Below, piece after piece: positions 1 to 4,203 of a stretch of DNA of 6,595 nucleotides; position 1 is the stretch's first letter, and each line of letters starts with the position of its first letter. The stretch lies in assembly GCA_937900125.1 (NCBI GenBank), contig CALCEK010000048.1:1-6595 (forward strand), in the 5' to 3' direction. A program made the position numbers and the translations under genes. A model generated the notes under the pieces. The model did not search any database and was not told the DNA's origin. It was given only the letters and a program-made list of their open reading frames with translations. This DNA is from an uncultured Treponema sp. (GTDB lineage: Bacteria > Spirochaetota > Spirochaetia > Treponematales > Treponemataceae).

Positions 1-2
1 AG

Positions 3-257
3 GTGGAGAATGTGCTGATCGGAGAACCGTCCACGGATGATATCACGAATGCCACAAACCTCTATGGCAAGACAATCATGTTCATGCTGGGGATCCCGAA
101 GGGAGATACACATAACTGGATGGACAGGAAGGTAAGCTGGACGGACGCATATGGCAGGATATACACGGTAAAGACATTCGGGTTCCCGATCACGGGGATC
201 GAGGAGAATATTCCGGGACCGTGGAATAAAAAGGTAAAGGTGGAGCGTTATGAATAA
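3..257 (+). CDS. Phage minor capsid / head-completion protein, 5'-truncated
   Basis: This is the C-terminal 84 residues of a small siphophage structural protein, of the type usually annotated as putative minor capsid protein (Minor_capsid_1-like) in Firmicutes phages and prophages. What I recognise is the run NLYGK, then IPKGD followed by a W, then FGFPITGIEENIP and the basic ending WNKKVKVERYE. Family members are somewhat longer (about 100-115 residues from memory) and the frame is open to the window edge. The GTG at position 3 is therefore probably internal, with the true start off the contig. Its stop overlaps the next gene by 8 bp, typical of tightly packed phage head genes. GC is about 48%, above the central block. 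The family call comes from remembered motifs, not a search. The gene very probably does not belong to the same genome as thiI downstream. Confidence 0.7.
   Translation: MENVLIGEPSTDDITNATNLYGKTIMFMLGIPKGDTHNWMDRKVSWTDAYGRIYTVKTFGFPITGIEENIPGPWNKKVKVERYE
237..245 (+). promoter_or_regulatory. Shine-Dalgarno site of the second phage gene
   Basis: AAGGTGGAG lies 4 nt before the ATG at 250, inside the end of the preceding gene. It fixes the start of the downstream frame and supports translational coupling of the two overlapping phage genes. Confidence 0.6.
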
Positions 258-480
258 CGTGAAGATTAAACTGAGTTATCAGGGAATCGGTGAAATGCTC
301 CGCGGCGCGGAGATGGCGGCTCTGGTAGAAGAGTACGGCAGCGCAGCCGCTGTAGCCAGCGGTTACCCGGATTCCGGTGGTTACTATACTTCCAGTGGCA
401 GTGCATTGACAGTGACCACTAGCACATATAACAACCATACAGAATATTATTTCTACAACGGAAAGTTGGAGTCTTTCTGA
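250..480 (+). CDS. Phage minor capsid-like N-terminus, probably running into a chimeric junction
   Basis: The first ~34 residues (VKIKLSYQGIGEMLRGAEM, then ALVEEYGSAAA) look like the start of the small phage protein that commonly follows the minor capsid gene (HK97-gp10/minor-capsid type). Family members normally continue with a GxGYE-like stretch and end in a basic NTLLKA-like tail. Here the protein instead becomes Gly/Ser/Tyr/Thr-rich (GYPDSGGYYTSSGSA, TEYYFYNGKLES) and stops at residue 76, shorter than expected. Local GC falls from 70% (301-360) to about 52% (361-420) and 33% (421-480). The second half reads more like a beta-barrel loop and strand than a capsid protein. I infer a fusion of a phage 5' part with a foreign 3' part, joined at about 345-365, or at the latest by 480. 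Confidence 0.45.
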   Translation: MNNVKIKLSYQGIGEMLRGAEMAALVEEYGSAAAVASGYPDSGGYYTSSGSALTVTTSTYNNHTEYYFYNGKLESF

Positions 481-649
481 TTTTAACGTGCCTGTTACGC
501 TTTATTCTACAGTTGGCTTTGTATACACCTGGTTTACCGACACCGATTCTGAGCTAGGCGAAAAAGGAACGTATCACGTAATTGACACGCAAGAATATCC
601 TACAAAATGCGGCTTAGTTATGAGTCTTGGTTTTAAGATTTTCTATTAA
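416..649 (+). pseudogene. 3' fragment of an outer-membrane beta-barrel protein
   Basis: After a stop at 413-415 this frame is open to the TAA at 647-649. From 479 it reads DFNVPVTLYSTVGFVYTWF, then a polar turn, then CGLVMSLGFKIFY and stop. Alternating hydrophobic residues and a final aromatic residue (Tyr) are the classic signature of the last strand of an outer-membrane barrel recognised by the BAM machinery. No start, signal peptide or upstream barrel is present, so this is only the tail. The preceding 30-40 codons in the other frame (TEYYFYNGKLESF) also look like barrel strand. They would read on as SFDFNVPV if one base were removed near 476-479, so a 1-bp frameshift, real or an assembly error, is plausible. 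Specific family unknown. Confidence 0.5.
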
Positions 650-670
650 AATGGTACGCCCAAGTTGCCC

Positions 671-826
671 GTCATTCTGTGTGGCGTGTTATTCTGAGAA
701 ACGCAATTTCGAAGAATCTGTGTATTCTTTTGCAAAGGAAAGTAGATTCTTCGTTACGCTCGGAATGACGATTTTAGAAACATTCGTTCAGAATGGCTGT
801 TGGCGGGGACATTTGTTTAGAATGAA
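671..826 (+). repeat. Nested palindromic intergenic repeat, copy 1
   Basis: Three nested pairs of arms are present: outer TTATTCTGAG (689-698) with CTCGGAATGA (759-768), middle CGAAGAATC (710-718) with GATTCTTCG (745-753), and an inner TATTCTTTT/AAAG-rich stem. A leading partial motif (GTCATTCTG, 671-679) and a trailing ATTTGTTTAGAATG (811-824) resemble the flanks of the other copies. This is the most diverged copy, with about 20 extra bases between the right arm and the tail. It fills the spacer between the outer-membrane protein fragment and thiI. It could act as a terminator for the former; no T-run identifies it as a standard one. Confidence 0.8.
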
Positions 827-845
827 TTGATTTTTGTGGGGTAAA

Positions 846-850
846 AAGGA
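846..850 (+). promoter_or_regulatory. Shine-Dalgarno site that decides the thiI start
   Basis: AAGGA sits 7 nt upstream of the ATG at 858. The longer in-frame alternative starting with TTG at 834 contains this site within its own codons and has no ribosome binding site of its own, so 858 is preferred. Confidence 0.7.
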
Positions 851-857
851 CATTAAA

Positions 858-2042
858 ATGGATTTTACTGAACATTATATTGGAATGGTTGGAGAGCTTA
901 CGTTAAAGGGAGCTAATGTAAAGCAATTTGAAAAACAACTCATTTTAAATGTAAAAGCCGCTGTTGGAAGCGCAAACATTCAAATTAGAACTCAAACTGG
1001 GCGACTGTATGTTTCTTGCAAAAAAGAAATTTCAGAAAAACTTGAATACGCACTTGACCACCTTATTGGCATTACTGCTTGGGCAAAAGTCAATGTAATA
1101 CAAAAAGATATAGATTCAATTCGCAAAGCAATTTTTGACCTATGCACTGTAGAAAAAGAAAAGGGGGCTACTTCCTTTAAAATTGAAGCTCGCCGCGAAG
1201 ATAAAAGTTTTCCGCTCAATTCCTTTGAAATTTGCCGTGATGGTGCGGGACTCGTTTTTGATTCTGGACTTTTGCGTGTGGACGTTCACAATCCCGATGT
1301 AACAGTGGTGGTTGAAGTTAGAAACGAATGTTTTGTTTACTGTACGCAAAAGAAAACTTGTCGCGGGCTTCCAGTCGGTGTTAGTGGGCGCGGACTTTTG
1401 CTTTTGAGCGGTGGACTTGATAGTCCAGTCGCGGGGTACAGAATTTTGCGGCGCGGAATGAAAATCGACTGCGCATATTTCCATTCATACCCCTATACAT
1501 CTGAAGAGGCACAGAAAAAAGTTGAGGATTTGGCACGAGTTTTAGGCGATTTTGGAGTTGAAACTCATTTAAACGTGATTCCCTTTACAGATGTACAGAT
1601 GAAAATCAAATCGAAAGCTCCGCCTGCGTTTACCACGCTTTTACTACGTGTTTGTATGGTAAAAACGGCAAATCTTCTTGCACACCGCATTGGTTCGGAT
1701 TGCCTTATTACAGGCGAAAGTTTGGGGCAAGTTGCAAGCCAAACAATACAAAATTTAACTGTTACGGAGCATTTTTCTGAATTTCCAGTTTTGCGCCCCC
1801 TAATCGGAATGGACAAGGAAGAAATTATCGAAACCGCTAGAGAAATCGGCACTTACGAAACTTCAATTTTGCCCTACGAAGATTGTTGCGTTCTCTTTAG
1901 CCCGCGTCATCCCGTGTTACACGCAAACATTCAAGAAGTTCAAGAAATTTACAAAAATCTTGAAATTGACGAACTTATCCAAGCCGCCTTTGAAAACCGA
2001 AATGTCATCACATATTCCATAAAACAAAGCCTTGCCTCTTAA
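858..2042 (+). CDS. thiI: tRNA sulfurtransferase ThiI (short form without rhodanese domain)
   Basis: ThiI adenylates U8 of tRNA and replaces its oxygen with sulfur to make 4-thiouridine; in many bacteria it also supplies sulfur for the thiamin thiazole. The protein is 394 residues and cytosolic. An N-terminal ferredoxin-like/THUMP region (about 1-170) is followed by the PP-loop ATP-pyrophosphatase motif SGGLDSP (S184-S189) and the conserved TGESLGQVASQT stretch. Near the end is LPYEDCC, with Cys343 and Cys344; one of these should correspond to the conserved catalytic cysteine of the PP-loop domain. The protein ends soon after (EIDELIQAAFENRN), so the C-terminal rhodanese domain of E. coli ThiI (482 residues) is absent, as in the ~400-residue Bacillus form. 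Sulfur must then come directly from a cysteine desulfurase or another carrier, none of which is in this window. The gene stands alone between two copies of the palindromic repeat. Family identification is very secure. Confidence 0.96.
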   Translation: MDFTEHYIGMVGELTLKGANVKQFEKQLILNVKAAVGSANIQIRTQTGRLYVSCKKEISEKLEYALDHLIGITAWAKVNVIQKDIDSIRKAIFDLCTVEKEKGATSFKIEARREDKSFPLNSFEICRDGAGLVFDSGLLRVDVHNPDVTVVVEVRNECFVYCTQKKTCRGLPVGVSGRGLLLLSGGLDSPVAGYRILRRGMKIDCAYFHSYPYTSEEAQKKVEDLARVLGDFGVETHLNVIPFTDVQMKIKSKAPPAFTTLLLRVCMVKTANLLAHRIGSDCLITGESLGQVASQTIQNLTVTEHFSEFPVLRPLIGMDKEEIIETAREIGTYETSILPYEDCCVLFSPRHPVLHANIQEVQEIYKNLEIDELIQAAFENRNVITYSIKQSLAS

Positions 2043-2045
2043 AAA

Positions 2046-2166
2046 TCATTCTGAGGAACGCAGTTTCCGAAGAATCCGCATATTCTTTTTAAAAGAAAAA
2101 TAGATTCTTCGCTACGCTCAGAATGACTGCTGCGGGAACACTTGTTTAGAATGACTGTTGCGGAAA
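2046..2166 (+). repeat. Nested palindromic intergenic repeat, copy 2
   Basis: This is the cleanest copy. Outer arms TCATTCTGAG (2046-2055) and CTCAGAATGA (2117-2126) are perfect complements, as are middle arms CGAAGAATC (2068-2076) and GATTCTTCG (2103-2111). The centre (2081-2102) is itself near-palindromic, T-rich then A-rich. The whole could fold into one long stem with an asymmetric bulge on the left side. It starts 3 bp after the thiI stop, so it could end or stabilise the thiI transcript. Orientation is the same as in copies 1 and 3. Confidence 0.88.
2120..2166 (+). repeat. Imperfect tandem duplication of the repeat tail, period 28
   Basis: AGAATGACTGCTGCGGGAA (2120-2138) recurs as AGAATGACTGTTGCGGAAA (2148-2166), offset by 28 bp. 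The third copy of the large repeat lacks this second unit. The duplication runs into the region just upstream of the next gene and creates an ATG (2151) that extends its frame spuriously. Confidence 0.7.
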
Positions 2167-2225
2167 ACGGCGCGGATTTTGCAGAATCGCTATTTAAATG
2201 CGCAAAAAATGCCGATATACAATGC

Positions 2226-3389
2226 GTGAAGTTGTCTTTAAAAGTTTTTTCGCTTACTTTTTTTTCTCTTTTTAGCGTTTTGAGTTTTGCTGAAGATTCT
2301 GTGTATGAAATCCCTGAACTTTTAAAAGGAATTTGGCAAAATGATGGGCGGTATATTGTTTTTGATTCTGGAGAAAATACTGCTGAAAGTGCGATTCCAA
2401 TGATTGTTTTGCGTACTTTTTATCGCTGGTATGACGATAGGGCAGCGGAAGGCGAGGTGGCGACAAATGCTTTTCCCCGCGACAAAAATAATACAACTTC
2501 CCAAAGACCTGAGAAACTTTCAATTCAGTTTGAACCGCTAACTGACCAAGTTTTTGTTCAAGGAAAAGGTGAGGCGAGCATTCAAGATGATGGAGATAGC
2601 ATAACTGCGGAAAATGCTTCTAGCGGTGCGTGGGATATGATTATCCATTATGACGGAAAAATGGGCGGAAAAGAAAAAACGTGTCATGTTCCGATTGCGG
2701 TTATTGGCGATTCGCTTTATTTGGATTTTGTTGTGAAACAAGAAGATAGCGATTCTGTTCCGATGAGTTCGCTTTTAAACGGAAAAATAATAGAATCAGG
2801 GAATATACTTGCGGGCTATTGGCGCAATTATGAAAAAGCGCAAGGCATTCTTATAAGTACGCAAGAACAAAAAGGTCAAAGCGAGCTACTTTGTTATTTT
2901 GTTACCGATACAAAAGTATACCCATTGCGCTATTGGGAAACCGATATGGAATTTGACGCGGAAGCAACAGCCCATTTTGATGCGGACGGAAAAATCATTG
3001 AAATTCCCAAACACTTAAAATCTGGAGAAAAAATTTTTACCTGCGTTAAAGGGAGGCGCACAGCCGTTCGAAATTTAACGGAAGCAGATGATTTTTTGCA
3101 GGAAAAAAGTACAAACACAATTCTTGTACACAAAGTGCGTCAAAATGATTCGGGGGAAACAATCGATTATTCGGTGCGAACGTCAACAATTTGCGCCTTT
3201 GGGAAACCCTATTTAACTCGCGCAAACGATTTAAGCTCAATTCAAGAAACAATCGAATCGGATAATTCCCGCAAAAAGCCCGCCCCAGAGCCACTTTTTC
3301 CGCCGCACGGAATTTTAGACTTTGACTGGAGCATAATTTCTGACCCCCCAGAATCCTACGACCGTAGAATGTTAGACTTAGGAAAGTAG
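2226..3389 (+). CDS. Secreted/periplasmic protein of unknown function
   Basis: I do not recognise the family. From the GTG at 2226 the protein is 387 residues and begins with a good signal peptide: Lys2 and Lys6, a hydrophobic core at about 7-19, and a likely cut after SFA (residue 22), leaving EDSVYE. There is no lipobox cysteine, so it is predicted soluble in the periplasm or exported. The rest is acidic and beta-rich in appearance with no membrane segment. Two stretches resemble each other: KGIWQN followed by IVFDS (W37), and AGYWRN followed by ILIS (W199); this may be an internal duplication. The end is Pro-rich. Upstream in-frame TTG (2142) and ATG (2151) lie in repeat DNA and would bury the signal peptide, so they are rejected. 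No clear ribosome binding site precedes 2226, leaving the start uncertain. A T8 run (2258-2265) lies within the signal-peptide codons. Confidence 0.75.
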   Translation: MKLSLKVFSLTFFSLFSVLSFAEDSVYEIPELLKGIWQNDGRYIVFDSGENTAESAIPMIVLRTFYRWYDDRAAEGEVATNAFPRDKNNTTSQRPEKLSIQFEPLTDQVFVQGKGEASIQDDGDSITAENASSGAWDMIIHYDGKMGGKEKTCHVPIAVIGDSLYLDFVVKQEDSDSVPMSSLLNGKIIESGNILAGYWRNYEKAQGILISTQEQKGQSELLCYFVTDTKVYPLRYWETDMEFDAEATAHFDADGKIIEIPKHLKSGEKIFTCVKGRRTAVRNLTEADDFLQEKSTNTILVHKVRQNDSGETIDYSVRTSTICAFGKPYLTRANDLSSIQETIESDNSRKKPAPEPLFPPHGILDFDWSIISDPPESYDRRMLDLGK

Positions 3390-3400
3390 TAGCGCACTCG

Positions 3401-3515
3401 GCATTCTGAATGTGCGCGTGTCATTCTAAGAAGCGCAGTTTCCGAAAAATCTGTGTATTCTTTGCAAAAGAAAATAGATTCTTCGCTACGCTCAGAATGA
3501 CCGTTACGGGAACAT
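3401..3515 (+). repeat. Nested palindromic intergenic repeat, copy 3
   Basis: Outer arms are TCATTCTAAG (3421-3430) and CTCAGAATGA (3491-3500); middle arms are CGAAAAATC (3443-3451) and GATTCTTCG (3477-3485). The inner stem has the same TATTCTTT/AAAGAAAATA form as the other copies. The leading GCATTCTGAATGTGCGCG (3401-3418) matches the leader of copy 1 in layout, and the tail CGTTACGGGAACATTTG matches the tail of copy 2. It sits between two convergent genes, where a symmetrical hairpin could serve as a two-way transcription stop. The right arm is better preserved than the left in all three copies. Confidence 0.85.
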
Positions 3516-3536
3516 TTGCTCGCTAAGGGCTACACT

Positions 3537-3579
3537 TTTGCAAAAATAGCGTTGCTTTTGGTTACTTTATTTTTGCAAA
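3537..3579. repeat. Perfect 12-bp inverted repeat at the 3' end of the lipoprotein gene
   Basis: TTTGCAAAAATA (3537-3548) and TATTTTTGCAAA (3568-3579) are exact complements separated by 19 bp. The right arm encodes the last residues of the - strand lipoprotein and the left arm lies beyond its stop. A hairpin here could mark the end of the helicase-lipoprotein transcript. The stem is AT-rich with only a central GC pair, so it is not a textbook rho-independent terminator. Confidence 0.5.
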
Positions 3580-4173
3580 TTGAATAAAATCTAGGTTCAT
3601 TCCAAAACCGCCTTTTTGATTTTTGGAGTTTGGCTGGATTTTTATTAAAATTTCTGTTTCGTTTTCAAGGTCAAAATAAATTGGAACGCGCGTTGTTAAT
3701 TCCCAAAAACCGAGCGGTGGGTCGCTGGGATAAACGCGGTAGGCATCTTCTTCTACAAAAACGTAAAATGCTGAATGTTCAGAATCTGGGGCTAATTCCG
3801 AAACAAGCCCTTCGTATCTTCCTGCGGGAAAAGTGACTTTTGCGCTTGCGCTATCAGTTTCTGCGGAAAAACGAATCGCCTTTTGTCCGCTGGCATCCGC
3901 AAAGTCTACAATTTCTGCGCCCGAAAGAAACATTTTTTCACATTCAATTTTGATTCCGCCACCTAAAAAGTTAAGATGCGGAATTTCTGTCACTTTAGAA
4001 TCTGATTCTTTTTTTTGGGATTCTGGATTTACGGCATTTTCTTCTTTTACATCTGTTTTTTCCTCTTCTGCATTTTCTGAATGCGGTGTAGAAGGAGTTT
4101 TTGGGGAACTTACGCAAGAGAAAAACGCGAACGCAAAGGAAAGGAGGAATACTTGTACAACAATCTTTTTCAT
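3562..4173 (-). CDS. Small lipoprotein with a possible carbohydrate-binding-type beta-sandwich
   Basis: This 203-residue protein begins MKKIVVQVFLLSFAFAFFSC. Two lysines, a hydrophobic core and FFSC with Cys20 form a relaxed, spirochaete-style lipobox, so it should be lipidated at Cys20 and anchored in a membrane. Residues ~21-62 are a low-complexity linker rich in Ser, Pro, Glu, Lys and Asn. The remainder (~63-203) looks like a beta-sandwich: FPAGRYEG, SAFYVFVEEDAYRVYP, a WELTT strand, EILIKIQ and a final GFGMNLDFIQFAKI. The order of strands and the closing N-x-D-hydrophobic pattern recall CBM6/CBM35-type modules, but I see no ligand residues I can assign, so this is inference. AGGA precedes the ATG by 7 nt. 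It lies 30 bp downstream of the helicase gene on the same strand, so the two are probably co-transcribed. Its true role is unknown. Confidence 0.8.
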   Translation of the reverse strand: MKKIVVQVFLLSFAFAFFSCVSSPKTPSTPHSENAEEEKTDVKEENAVNPESQKKESDSKVTEIPHLNFLGGGIKIECEKMFLSGAEIVDFADASGQKAIRFSAETDSASAKVTFPAGRYEGLVSELAPDSEHSAFYVFVEEDAYRVYPSDPPLGFWELTTRVPIYFDLENETEILIKIQPNSKNQKGGFGMNLDFIQFAKIK

Positions 4174-4180
4174 GTCTTTA

Positions 4181-4184
4181 TCCT
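4181..4184 (-). promoter_or_regulatory. Shine-Dalgarno site of the lipoprotein gene
   Basis: AGGA on the - strand is spaced 7 nt from the ATG at 4173, within the 30-bp gap after the helicase stop. It fixes the lipoprotein start. No promoter or terminator is visible in this short gap, which supports one transcript. Confidence 0.6.
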
Positions 4185-4203
4185 ATTACAAAAATCAATT
4201 TTT

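Noticed and set aside
190..438. - strand open frame opposite the phage genes
   Set aside because: Cys-rich, low-plausibility antisense shadow of the phage frames and junction.
1..480. Genuine prophage next to thiI
   Set aside because: No integrase, attachment site or complete phage gene, and the phage frame breaks mid-gene into bacterial coding sequence; a chimeric join is simpler.
627..830. 67-residue open frame on the + strand
   Set aside because: It is almost wholly made of palindromic repeat copy 1, has no ribosome binding site and no protein-like composition.
834..857. Upstream TTG start for thiI
   Set aside because: The Shine-Dalgarno site lies inside these codons and the family N-terminus fits the ATG at 858.
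2142..2225. N-terminal extension of the secreted protein from TTG 2142 or ATG 2151
   Set aside because: It is translated from the repeat tail duplication and would place 25-28 extra residues before an evident signal peptide.
671..3515. CRISPR array
   Set aside because: The repeats are over 1 kb apart, more than 100 bp long and separated by genes, unlike short regularly spaced CRISPR repeats.
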